Below the pieces are notes generated by a model. It worked only from the letters and a program-made list of their open reading frames with translations, had not been told where the DNA came from and made no database searches. This document shows, one piece after another, positions 51,090 through 63,089 of a stretch of 64,000 nucleotides of DNA; position 1 is the first letter of the stretch, and every line of letters starts with the position of its first letter. Origin of the DNA: Clusia tigrina (Eukaryota; Arthropoda; Insecta; Diptera; Clusiidae). The stretch is from contig OV050030.1 of the NCBI GenBank assembly GCA_920105625.2, positions 254,541,889 through 254,605,888 on the forward strand. Reading direction: 5' to 3'. Made by a program: the position numbers and the translations under genes.

Positions 51090-52230
51090 AATTGACCAGA
51101 GGCTCGAGTACTTAATTGTTACAAAATTTCAAGGTTTTATGAAGCTCCAGTAAAAAGTTACAAGCATTTGTATGTTGCAAACTTTGATAGGTGTAGGACG
51201 TACCGTATAGAAGTTAGGGCCATTTGAAGTTTTATCAGTGTTTGATTTGGGACTCAAGGGTAGCATAGCTTTGAGCGATAGCTTAAATTGACAAGAGGCT
51301 CGAGTACTTTATTGTTACAAAATTTCAAGGTTTTATGACGCTCCAGTAAAAAGTTACAAGCATTTGTATGTAGCAAACTTTGATAGGTGTGGGACGTACC
51401 GTATAGAATTTAGGGCCATTTGAAGTTTTATCAGTGTTTGATTTGGGACTCAAGGGTAGCATAGCTTTGACCGATAGCTTAAATTGACAAGAGGCTCGAG
51501 TACTTTATTGTTACAAATTTCAAGGTTTTATGACGCTCCAGTAAAAAGTTACAAGCATTTGTATGTTGCAAACTTTGATAGGTGTAGGACGTACAGTATA
51601 GAAGTTAGGGCCATTTGAAGTTTTATCAGTGTTTGATTTGGGACTCAAGGGTAGCATAGCTTTGAGCGATAGCTTAAATTGACAAGAGGCTCGAGTACTT
51701 AATAGTTACAAAATTTCAAGGTTTAATGAAGCTCCAGTAAAAAGTTACAAGCATTTGTATGTTGCAAACTTTGATAGGTGTAGAACGTACCGTATAGAAG
51801 TTAAGGCAATTTGAAGTTTTATGAGTGTTTGATTTGGGACTCAAGGGTTGCATAGCTTTGAGCGATAGCTTAAATTGACAAGAGGCTCGAGTACTTTATT
51901 GTTACAAAATTTCAATGTTTTATGACGCTCCAGTAAAAAGTTACAAGCATTTGTATGTTGCAAACTTTGATAGGTGTAGGACGTACCGTATAGAAGTTAG
52001 GGCCATTTGAAGTTTTATTAGTGTTTGATTTGGGACTCAAGGGTAGCATAGCTTTGAGTGATAGCTTAAATTGACAAGAGGCTCGAGTACTTTATTGTTA
52101 CAAAATTTGAAGGTTTTATGAAGCTCCAGTAAAAAGTTACAAGCATTTGTATGTTGCAAACTTTGATAGGTGTAGGACGTACCGTATAGAAGTTAGGGCC
52201 ATTTGAAGTTTTATCAGTGTTTGATTTGGG
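51090..52230. repeat. 8-unit period (1,567 bp), copy 1
   Basis: About 1.14 kb match 52657-53797 at an offset of 1,567 bp. Shared rare markers are 'ggtgtgggacg', 'aatagttac', 'gtttaatgaag', 'gttaaggcaatttg', 'ttttatgagtg' and 'tttcaatgttt'. The intervening units include another 'ggtgtgggacg' copy near 52563 that looks like a partial third repeat. Confidence 0.87.
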
Positions 52231-52656
52231 GCTCTAGGGTAGCATAGCTTTGAGCGATAACTTAAATTGACAAGAGGCTCGAGTACTTAATTATTACAAA
52301 ATTTCAAGGTTTTATGAAGCTCCAGTAAAAAGTTACAAGCATTTGTATGTTACAAACTTTGATAGGTGTAGGACGAACCGTATATAAGTTAGGGACATTT
52401 GAAGTTTTATCAGTGTTTGATTTGGGACTCACGGGTAGCATAGCTTTGAGCGATAGCTTAAATTGACAAGAGGCTCGAGTACTTTATTGTTGCAAAATTT
52501 CAAGGTTTTATGACGCTCCAGTAAAAAGTTACAAGCATTTGTATGTAGCAAACTTTGATAGGTGTGGGACGTACCGTATAGAATTTAGGGCCATTTGAAG
52601 TTTTATCAGTGTTTGATTTGGGACTCAAGGGTAGCATAGCTTTGACCGATAGCTTA

Positions 52657-53797
52657 AATTGACCAGAGGCTCGAGTACTTAATTGTTACAAAATTTCAAG
52701 GTTTTATGAAGCTCCAGTAAAAAGTTACAAGCATTTGTATGTTGCAAACTTTGATAGGTGTAGGACGTACCGTATAGAAGTTAGGGCCATTTGAAGTTTT
52801 ATCAGTGTTTGATTTGGGACTCAAGGGTAGCATAGCTTTGAGCGATAGCTTAAATTGACAAGAGGCTCGAGTACTTTATTGTTACAAAATTTCAAGGTTT
52901 TATGACGCTCCAGTAAAAAGTTACAAGCATTTGTATGTAGCAAACTTTGATAGGTGTGGGACGTACCGTATAGAATTTAGGGCCATTTGAAGTTTTATCA
53001 GTGTTTGATTTGGGACTCAAGGGTAGCATAGCTTTGACCGATAGCTTAAATTGACAAGAGGCTCGAGTACTTTATTGTTACAAATTTCAAGGTTTTATGA
53101 CGCTCCAGTAAAAAGTTACAAGCATTTGTATGTTGCAAACTTTGATAGGTGTAGGACGTACAGTATAGAAGTTAGGGCCATTTGAAGTTTTATCAGTGTT
53201 TGATTTGGGACTCAAGGGTAGCATAGCTTTGAGCGATAGCTTAAATTGACAAGAGGCTCGAGTACTTAATAGTTACAAAATTTCAAGGTTTAATGAAGCT
53301 CCAGTAAAAAGTTACAAGCATTTGTATGTTGCAAACTTTGATAGGTGTAGAACGTACCGTATAGAAGTTAAGGCAATTTGAAGTTTTATGAGTGTTTGAT
53401 TTGGTACTCAAGGGTAGCATAGCTTTGAGCGATAGCTTAAATTGACAAGAGGCTCGAGTACTTTATTGTTACAAAATTTCAATGTTTTATGACGCTCCAG
53501 TAAAAAGTTACAAGCATTTGTATGTTGCAAACTTTGATAGGTGTAGGACGTACCGTATAGAAGTTAGGGCCATTTGAAGTTTTATTAGTGTTTGATTTGG
53601 GACTCAAGGGTAGCATAGCTTTGAGTGATAGCTTAAATTGACAAGAGGCTCGAGTACTTTATTGTTACAAAATTTGAAGGTTTTATGAAGCTCCAGTAAA
53701 AAGTTACAAGCATTTGTATGTTGCAAACTTTGATAGGTATAGGACGTACCGTATAGAAGTTAGGGCCATTTGAAGTTTTATCAGTGTTTGATTTGGA
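52657..53797. repeat. 8-unit period (1,567 bp), copy 2
   Basis: This is the partner of 51090-52230. Differences I saw are 'aagggtagc' against 'aagggttgc' near 53416 and 'tttggtactc' near 53400. It ends next to a 171-bp unit, where copy 1 continues with 'ggggctctag'. Confidence 0.87.
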
Positions 53798-53857
53798 ACT
53801 CAAGGGCAGCATAGCTTTGAGCGAGTACTTTATTGTTACATAATTTCAAGGTTTTAT
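53687..53857. repeat. 171-bp derived unit 5 of 9
   Basis: It has the same deletion and linked markers. Private or rare changes are 'ggtataggacg' and 'tttggaactc'. It corresponds to the unit at 62597 at an offset of 8,910 bp. Confidence 0.95.
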
Positions 53858-54179
53858 GACGCTCTAGTAAAAAGTTACAAGCATTTGTATGTTGCAAACT
53901 TTGATAGGTGTAGGACGTACCGTATAGAAGTTAGGGCCTTTTGAAGTTTTATCAGTGTTTGATTTGGGGCTCTAGGGTAGCATAGCTTTGAGCGATAGCT
54001 TAAATTGACAAGAGGCTCGAGTACTTAATTATTACAAAATTTCAAGGTTTTATGAAGCTCCAGTAAAAAGTTACAAGCATTTGTATGTTGCAAACTTTGA
54101 TAGGTGTAGGACGTACCGTATAGAAGTAAGGGCCATTTGAAGTTTTATCAGTGTTTGATTTGGGACTCAAGGGTAGCAT

Positions 54180-55285
54180 AGCTTTGAGCGATAGCTTAAA
54201 TTGCCAATTTCTTGAGTACTTAATTGTTACAAAATTTCAAGGTTTTATGAAGCTCCAGTAAAAAGTTACAAGCATTTGAATGTTGCAAACTTTGATAGGT
54301 GTAGGACGTACCGTATAGAAGTTATGGCCATTTGAAGTTTTATCAGTATTTGATTTGGGACTCAAGGGTAGCATAGCTTTGAGCGATAGCTTAAATTGAC
54401 AAGAGGCTCGAGTACTTTATTGTTACAAAATTTCAAGGTTTTATGACGCTCTAGTAAAAAGTTACAAGCATTTGTATGTTGCAAACTTTGATAGGTGTAG
54501 GACGTACAGTATAGAAGTTAGGGCCATTTGAAGTTTTATCAGTGTTTGATTTGGGACTCAAGGGTAGCATAGCTTTGAGCGAAGCTTAAATTGACAAGAG
54601 GCTCGAGTACTTAATTGTTACAAAATTTCAAGGTTTTATGAAGCTCCAGTAAAAAGTTACAAGCATTTGTATGTTGCAAACTTTGATAGGTGTAGGACGT
54701 ACCGTATAGAAGTTAGGGCCATTTGAAGTTTTATCAGTGTTTGATTTGGGGCTCTAGGGTAGCATAGCTTTGAGCGATAGCTTAAATTGACAAGAGGCTC
54801 GAGTACTTAATTATTACAAAATTTCAAGGTTTTATGAAGCTCCAGTAAAAAGTAACAAGCATTTGTATGTTGCAAACTTTGATAGGTGTAGGACGTACCG
54901 TATAGAAGTTAGGGACATTTGAAGTTTTATCAGTGTTTGATTTGGGACTCAAGGGTAGCATAGCTTTGAGCGATAGCTTAAATTGACAAGAGGCTCGAGT
55001 ATTTTATTGTTGCAAAATTTCAAGGTTTTATGACGCTCTAGTAAAAAGTTACAAGCATTTGTATGTTGCAAACTTTGAAAGGTGTAGGACGAACCGTATA
55101 GAAGTTAGGGCCATTTGAAGTTTTATCAGTGTTTGATTTGGGACTCTAGGGTAGCATAGCTTTGAGCGATAGCTTAAATTGACCAGAGGCTCGAGTACTT
55201 AATTGTTACAAAATTTCAAGGTTTTATGAAGCTCCAGTAAAAAGTTACAAGCATTTGTATGTTGCACACTTTGATAGGTGTAGGA
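54180..55285. repeat. Segment repeated near the window's right end, copy 1
   Basis: It corresponds to about 63090-64000. The left part aligns at +8,910 bp (linked 'ttgccaat', 'gaatgttgc', 'tatttgatttggg'). The right part, from about 54.78 kb, aligns at +8,715 bp ('cgagtattttattgttgc', 'ttgcacactttg'). The 195-bp shift means this copy has one extra unit, a 'gcgaagctt' unit near 54.58-54.78 kb. Confidence 0.82.
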
Positions 55286-56989
55286 CGTACCGTATAGAAG
55301 TTAGGGCCATTTGAAGTTTTATCAGTGTTTGATTTGGGGCTCTAGGGTAGCATAGCTTTGAGCGAAGCTTAAATTGACAAGAGGCTCGAGTACTTAATTG
55401 TTACAAAATTTCAAGGTTTTATGAAGCTCCAGTAAAAAGTTACAAGCATTTGTATGTTGCAAATTTTGATAGGTGTAGGACGTACCGTATAGAAGGTAGG
55501 GCCATTTGAAGTTTTATCAGTGTTTGATTTGGGACTCAAGGGTAGCATAGCTTTGAGCGATAGCTTAAATTGACAAGAGGCTCGAGTACTTAATTGTTAC
55601 AAAATTTCAAGGTTTTATGAAGCTCCAATAAAAAGTTACAAGCATTTGTATGTTGCACACTTTGATAGGTGTAGGACGTACCGTATAGAAGTTAGGGCCA
55701 TTTGAAGTTTTATCAGTGTTTGATTTGGGGCTCTAGGGTAGCATAGCTTTGAGCGAAGCTTAAATTGACAAGAGGCTCGAGTACTTAATTGCTACAAAAT
55801 TTCAAGGTTTTATGAAGCTCCAGTAAAAAGTTACAAGCATTTGTATGTTGCAAATTTTGATAGGTGTAGGACGTACCGTATAGAAGGTAGGGTCATTTGA
55901 AGTTTTATCAGTGTTTGATTTGGGACTCAAGGGTAGCATAGCTTTGAGCGATAGCTTAAATTGACAAGAGGCTCGAGTACTTAATTGTTACAAAATTTCA
56001 AGGTTTTATGAAGCTCCAGTAAAAAGTTACAAGCATTTGTATGTTGCAAACTTTGATAGGTGTAGGACGTACCGTATGGAAGTTAGGGCCAATTAAAGTT
56101 TTATCAGTGTTTGATTTGGGACTCAACGGTAGCATAGCTTTGAGCGATAGTTTAAATTGACAAGAGGCTCGAGTACTTTATTGTTACAAAATTTCAAGGT
56201 TTTATGACGCTCCAGTAAAAAGTTACAAGCATTTGTATGTTGCAAACTTTGATAGGTGTAGGGCGTACCGTATAGAAGTTTGGGCCATTTAAAGTTTTAT
56301 CAGTGTTTGATTTGGGACTCAAGGGTAGCATAGCTTTGAGCGAAAGCTTAAATTGACAAGAGGCTCGAGTACTTTATTGTTACAAAATTTCAAGGTTTTA
56401 TGACGCTCTAGTAAAAAGTTACAAGCATTTGTATGTTGCAAACTTTGATAGGTGTAGGACGTACCGTATAGAAGTTAGGGTTATTTGAAGTTTTATCAGT
56501 GTTTGATTTGGGGCTCTAGGGTAGCATAGCTTTGAGCGCTAGCTTAAATTGACAAGAGGCTCGAGTACTTAATTGTTACAAAATTTCAAGGTTTTATGAA
56601 GCTCCAGTAAAAAGTTACAAGCATTTGTATGTTGCAAACTTTGATAGGTGTAGGACGTACCGTACAGAAGTTAAGGCCATTTGAAGTTTTATCAGTGTTT
56701 GATTTGGGACTTAAGGTTAGCATAGCTTTGAGCGATAGCTTAAATTGACAAGAGGCTCGAGTACTTTATTGTTACAAAATTTCAAGGTTTTATGACGCTC
56801 CAGTAACAAGTTACAAGCATTTGTATGTTGCAAACTTTGATAGGTGTAGGACGTACCGTATAGAAGTTAGGGCCATTTGAAGTTTTATTAGTGTTTGATT
56901 TGGGACTCAAGGGTAGCATAGCTTTGAGTGATAGCTTAAATTGACAAGAGGCTGGAGTACTTTATTGTTACAAAATTTCAAGGTTTTAT

Positions 56990-57160
56990 GAAGCTCCAGT
57001 AAAAAGTTACAAGCATTTGTATGTTGCAAACTTTGATAGGTGTAGGACGTACCGTATAGAAGTTAGGGCCATTTGAAGTTTTATCAGTGTTTGATTTGGG
57101 ACTCAAGGGCAGCATAGCTTTGAGCGAGTACTTTATTGTTACATAATTTCAAGGTTTTAT
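56990..57160. repeat. 171-bp derived unit 6 of 9
   Basis: It has the same deletion and linked markers as the other members. It is followed by a 'gacgctctag' unit, as are all nine. Confidence 0.95.
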
Positions 57161-59314
57161 GACGCTCTAGTAAAAAGTTACAAGCATTTGTATGTTGCAA
57201 ACTTTGATAGGTGTAGGACGTACCGTATAGAAGTTAGGGACATTTGAAGTTTTATCAGTGTTTGATTTGGGACTCAAGGGTAGCATAGCTTTGAGCGATA
57301 GCTTAAATTGACAAGAGGCTCGAGTACTTAATTGTTACAAAATTTCAAGGTTTTATGAAGCTCCAGTAAAAAGTTACAAGCATTTGTATGTTGCAAACTT
57401 GGATAGGTGTAGGACGTACCGTATAGAAGTTAGGGCCATTTGAAGTTTTATCAGTGTTTGATTTGGGACTCAAGGGTAGCATAGCTTTGAGCGATTGCTT
57501 AAATTGACAAGAGGCTCGAGTACTTTATTGTTACAAAATTTCAAGGTTTTATGACGCACCAGTAAAAAGTTACAAGCATTTGTATGTTGCAAACTTTGAT
57601 AGGTGTAGGACGTACCGTATAGAAGTTATGGCCATTTGAAGTTTTATCAGTGTTTGATTTGGGACTCAAGGGTAGCATAGCTTGGAGCGATAGCTTAAAT
57701 TGACAAGAGGCTCGAGTACGTTATTGTTTCAAAATTTCAAGGTTTTATGACGCTCCAGTAAAAAGTTACAAGCATTTGTATGTTGCAAACTTTGATAGGT
57801 GTAGGACGTACCGTATAGAAGTTAGGGCCATTTGAAGTTTTATCAGTGTTTGATTTGGGGCTCTAGGGTAGAATAGCTTTGAGCGATAGCTTAAATTGAC
57901 AAGAGGCTCGAGTACTTAATTATTTCAAAATTTCAAGGTTTTATGAAGCTCCAGTAAAAAGTTACAAGCATTTGTATGTTGCAAACTTTGAAAGGTGTAG
58001 GACGAACCGATAGAAGTAAGGGCCATTTGAAGTTTTATCAGTGTTTGATTTGGGACTCAAGGGTAGCATAGCTTGGAGCGATAGCTTAAATTGACAAGAG
58101 GCTCGAGTACGTTATTGTTTCAAAATTTCAAGGTTTTATGACGTTCCAGTAAAAAGTTACAAGCATTTGTATGTTGCAAACTTTGATAGGTGTAGGACGT
58201 ACCGTATAGAAGTTAGGGCCATTTGAAGTTTTATCAGTGTTTGATTTGGGGCTCTAGGGTAGCATAGCTTTGAGCGATAGCTTAAATTGACAAGAGGCTC
58301 GAGTACTTTATTGTTGCAAAATTTCAAGGTTTTATGACGCTCTAGTAAAAAGTTACAAGCATTTGTATGTTGCAAACTTTGAAAGGTGTAGGACGAACCG
58401 ATAGAAGTAAGGGCCATTTGAAGTTTTATCAGTGTTTGATTTGGGACTCTAGGGTAGCATAGCTTTGAGCGATAGCTTAAATTGACCAGAGGGTCGAGTA
58501 CTTAATTGTTACAAAATTTCAAGGTTTTATGAAGCTCCAGTAAAAAGTTACAAGCATTTGTATGTTGCAAACTTTGATAGGTGTAGGACGTACCGTATAG
58601 AAGTTAGGGCCATTTGAAGTTTTATCAGTGTTTGATTTGGGACTCAAGGGTAGCATAGCTTTGAGCGATAGCTTAAATTGACAAGAGGCTCGAGTACTTT
58701 ATTGTTACAAAATTTCAAGGTTTTATGACGCACCAGTAAAAAGTTACAAGCATTTGTATGTTGCAAACTTTGATAGGTGTAGGACGTACCGTATAGAAGT
58801 TATGGCCATTTGAAGTTTTATCAGTGTTTGATTTGGGACTCAAGGGTAGCATAGCTTGGAGCGATAGCTTAAATTGACAAGAGGCTCGAGTACGTTATTG
58901 TTACAAAATTTCAAGGTTTTATGACGCTCTAGTAAAAAGTTACAAGCATTTGAATGTTGCAAACTTTGATAGGTGTAGGACGTACCGTATAGAAGTTAGG
59001 GTTATTTGAAGTTTTATCAGTGTTTGATTTGGGGCTCTAGGGTAGCATAGCTTTGAGCGATAGCTTAAATTGACAAGAGGCTCGAGTACTTAATTGTTAC
59101 AAAATTTCAAGGTTTTATGAAGCTCCAGTAAAAAGTTACAAGCATTTGTATGTTGCAAACTTTGATAGGTGTAGGACGTACCGTACAGAAGTTAAGGCCA
59201 TTTGAAGTTTTATCAGTGTTTGATTTGGGACTTAAGGGTAGCATAGCTTTGAGCGATAGCTTAAATTGACAAGAGGCTCGAGTACTTTATTGTTACAAAA
59301 TTTCAAGGTTTTAT

Positions 59315-60857
59315 GACGCTCCAGTAACAAGTTACAAGCATTTGTATGTTGCAAACTTTGATAGGTGTAGGACGTACCGTATAGAAGTTAGGGCCATTTG
59401 AAGTTTTATTAGTGTTTGATTTGGGACTCAAGGGTAGCATAGCTTTGAGTGATGGCTTAAATTGACAAGAGGCTCGAGTACTTTATTGTTACAAAATTTC
59501 AAGGTTTTATGAAGCTCCAGTAAAAAGTTACAAGCATTTGTATGTTGCAAACTTTGATAGGTGTAGGACGTACCGTATAGAAGTTAGGGCCATTTGAAGT
59601 TTTATCAGTGTTTGATTTGGGACTCAAGGGCAGCATAGCTTTGAGCGAGTACTTTATTGTTACATAATTTCAAGGTTTTATGACGCTCTAGTAAAAAGTT
59701 ACATGCATTTGTATGTTGCAAACTTTGATAGGTGTAGGACGTACCGTATAGAAGTTAGGGACATTTGAAGTTTTATCAGTGTTTGATTTGGGACTCAAGG
59801 GTAGCATAGCTTTCAGCGATAGCTTAAATTGACAAGAGGCTCGAGTACTTAATTGTTACACAATTTCAAGGTTTTATGAAGCTCCAGTAAAAAGTTACAA
59901 GCATTTGTATGTTGCAAACTTGGATAGATGTAGGACGTACCGTATAGAAGTTAGGGCCATTTGAAGTTTTATCAGTGTTTGATTTGGGACTCAAGGGTAG
60001 CATAGCTTTGAGCGATTGCTTAAATTGACAAGAGGCTCGAGTACTTTATTGTTACAAAATTTCAAGGTTTTATGACGCACCAGTAAAAAGTTACAAGCAT
60101 TTGTATGTTGCAAACTTTGATAGGTGTAGGACGTACCGTATAGAAGTTATGGCCATTTGAAGTTTTATCAGTGTTTGATTTGGGACTCAAGGGTAGCATA
60201 GCTTGGAGCGATAGCTTAAATTGACAAGAGGCTCGAGTACGTTATTGTTTCAAAATTTCAAGGTTTTATGACGCTCCAGTAAAAAGTTACAAGCATTTGT
60301 ATGTTGCAAACTTTGATAGGTGTAGGACGTACCGTATAGAAGTTAGGGCCATTTGAAGTTGTATCAGTGTTTGATTTGGGGCTCTAGGGTAGAATAGCTT
60401 TGAGCGATAGCTTAAATTGACCAGAGGCTCGAGTACTTAATTGTTACAAAATTTCAAGGTTTTATGACGCTCCAGTAAAAAGTTACAAGCATTTGTATGT
60501 TGCAAACTTTGATAGGTGTAGGACGTACAGTATAGAAGTTAGGGCCATTTGAAGTTTTATCAGTGTTTGATTTGGGACTCAAGGGTAGCATAGCTTTGAG
60601 CGATAGCTTAAATTGACAACAGGCTCGAGTACTTAATAGTTACAAAATTTCAAGGTTGTATGAAGCTCCAGTAAAAAGTTACAAGCATTTGTATGTTGCA
60701 AACTTTGATAGGTGTAGAACGTACCGTATAGAAGTTAAGGCCATTTGAAGTTTTATCAGTGTTTGATTTGGGACTCAAGGGTAGCATAGCTTTGAGCGAT
60801 AGCTTAAATTGACAAGAGGCTCGAGTACTTTATTGTTACAAAATTTCAAGGTTTTAT
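59315..60857. repeat. 8-unit higher-order repeat, copy 1 (1,543 bp)
   Basis: Eight units, one of them 171 bp, match 60858-62400 at a constant 1,543-bp offset. Shared rare markers are 'ccagtaacaag', 'gagtgatggc', 'gttacatgc', 'aacttggatag', 'gacgcaccag', 'gcttggagcg', 'gtacgttattgtttc' and 'gaagttgtatc'. A related start with 'ccagtaacaag' lies at 56794, 2,521 bp upstream (13 units). Confidence 0.92.
59511..59681. repeat. 171-bp derived unit 7 of 9
   Basis: It has the same deletion and linked markers. It is followed by a unit with the rare 'gttacatgc', shared with the copy 1,543 bp downstream. Confidence 0.95.
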
Positions 60858-62400
60858 GACGCTCCAGTAACAAGTTACAAGCATTTGTATGTTGCAAACT
60901 TTGATAGGTGTAGGACGTACCGTATAGAAGTTAGGGCCATTTGAAGTTTTATTAGTGTTTGATTTGGGACTCAAGGGTAGCATAGCTTTGAGTGATGGCT
61001 TAAATTGACAAGAGGCTCGAGTACTTTATTGTTACAAAATTTCAAGGTTTTATGAAGCTCCAGTAAAAAGTTACAAGCATTTGTATGTTGCAAACTTTGA
61101 TAGGTGTAGGACGTACCGTATAGAAGTTAGGGCCATTTGAAGTTTTATCAGTGTTTGATTTGGGACTCAAGGGCAGCATAGCTTTGAGCGAGTACTTTAT
61201 TGTTACATAATTTCAAGGTTTTATGACGCTCTAGTAAAAAGTTACATGCATTTGTATGTTGCAAACTTTGATAGGTGTAGGACGTACCGTATAGAAGTTA
61301 GGGACATTTGAAGTTTTATCAGTGTTTGATTTGGGACTCAAGGGTAGCATAGCTTTGAGCGATAGCTTAAATTGACAAGAGGCTCGAGTACTTAATTGTT
61401 ACAAAATTTCAAGGTTTTATGAAGCTCCAGTAAAAAGTTACAAGCATTTGTATGTTGCAAACTTGGATAGGTGTAGGACGTACCGTATAGAAGTTAGGGC
61501 CATTTGAAGTTTTATCAGTGTTTGATTTGGGACTCAAGGGTAGCATAGCTTTGAGCGATTGCTTAAATTGACAAGAGGCTCGAGTACTTTATTGTTACAA
61601 AATTTCAAGGTTTTATGACGCACCAGTAAAAAGTTACAAGCATTTGTATGTTGCAAACTTTGATAGGTGTAGGACGTACCGTATAGAAGTTATGGCCATT
61701 TGAAGTTTTATCAGTGTTTGATTTGGGACTCAAGGGTAGCATAGCTTGGAGCGATAGCTTAAATTGACAAGAGGCTCGAGTACGTTATTGTTTCAAAATT
61801 TCAAGGTTTTATGACGCTCCAGTAAAAAGTTACAAGCATTTGTATGTTGCAAACTTTGATAGGTGTAGGACGTACCGTATAGAAGTTAGGGCCATTTGAA
61901 GTTGTATCAGTGTTTGATTTGGGGCTCTAGGGTAGAATAGCTTTGAGCGATAGCTTAAATTGACCAGAGGCTCGAGTACTTAATTGTTACAAAATTTCAA
62001 GGTTTTATGACGCTCCAGTAAAAAGTTACAAGCATTTGTATGTTGCAAACTTTGATAGGTGTAGGACGTACAGTATAGAAGTTAGGGCCATTTGAAGTTT
62101 TATCAGTGTTTGATTTGGGACTCAAGGGTAGCATAGCTTTGAGCGATAGCTTAAATTGACAACAGGCTCGAGTACTTAATAGTTACAAAATTTCAAGGTT
62201 GTATGAAGCTCCAGTAAAAAGTTACAAGCATTTGTATGTTGCAAACTTTGATAGGTGTAGAACGTACCGTATAGAAGTTAAGGCCATTTGAAGTTTTATC
62301 AGTGTTTGATTTGGGACTCAAGGGTAGCATAGCTTTGAGCGATAGCTTAAATTGACAAGAGGCTCGAGTACTTTATTGTTACAAAATTTCAAGGTTTTAT
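60858..62400. repeat. 8-unit higher-order repeat, copy 2 (1,543 bp)
   Basis: This is the direct tandem partner of 59315-60857. Differences noted include 'tttgagcg' for 'tttcagcg' near 61352 and 'ggataggtg' for 'ggatagatg' near 61465. A third copy begins at 62401 with 'gacgatccag' and remains recognisable to about 62.8 kb before the pattern changes. Confidence 0.92.
61054..61224. repeat. 171-bp derived unit 8 of 9
   Basis: It has the same deletion and linked markers, exactly 1,543 bp after the copy at 59511. It accounts for the 25-bp shortfall of that eight-unit period. Confidence 0.95.
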
Positions 62401-62596
62401 GACGATCCAGTAAAAAGTTACAAGCATTTGTATGTTGCAAACTTTGATAGGTGTAGGACGTACCGTATAGAAGTTAGGGCCATTAGAAGTTTTATTAGTG
62501 TTTGATTTGGGACTCAAGGGTAGCATAGCTTTGAGTGATAGCTTAAATTGACAAGAGGCTCGAGGACTTTATTGTTACAAAATTTAAAGGTTTTAT

Positions 62597-62767
62597 GAAG
62601 CTCCAGTAAAAAGTTACAAGCATTTGTATGTTGCAAACTTTGATAGGTATAGGACGTACCGTATAGAAGTTAGGGCCATTTGAAGTTTTATCAGTGTTTG
62701 ATTTGGGACTCAAGGGCAGCATAGCTTTGAGCGAGTACTTTATTGTTACATAATTTCAAGGTTTTAT
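62597..62767. repeat. 171-bp derived unit 9 of 9
   Basis: It has the same deletion and linked markers, 1,543 bp after the copy at 61054. It shares 'ggtataggacg' with the unit at 53687, which supports the 8.9-kb correspondence between the two places. Confidence 0.95.
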
Positions 62768-63089
62768 GACGCTCTAGTAAAAAGTTACAAGCATTTGTAT
62801 GTTGCAAACTTTGATAGGTGTAGGACGTACCGTATAGAAGTTAGGGCCATTTGAAGTTTTATCAGTGTTTGATTTGGGACTCAAGGGTAGCATAGCTTTG
62901 AGCGATTGCTTAAATTGACAAGAGGCTCGAGTACTTTATTGTTACAAAATTTCAGGGTTTTATGACGCTCCAGTAAAAAGTTACAAGCATTTGTATGTTG
63001 CAAACTTTGATAGGTGTAGGACGTACCGTATAGAAGTTAGGGCCATTTGAAGTTTTATCAGTGTTTGATTTGGGACTCAAGGGTAGCAT

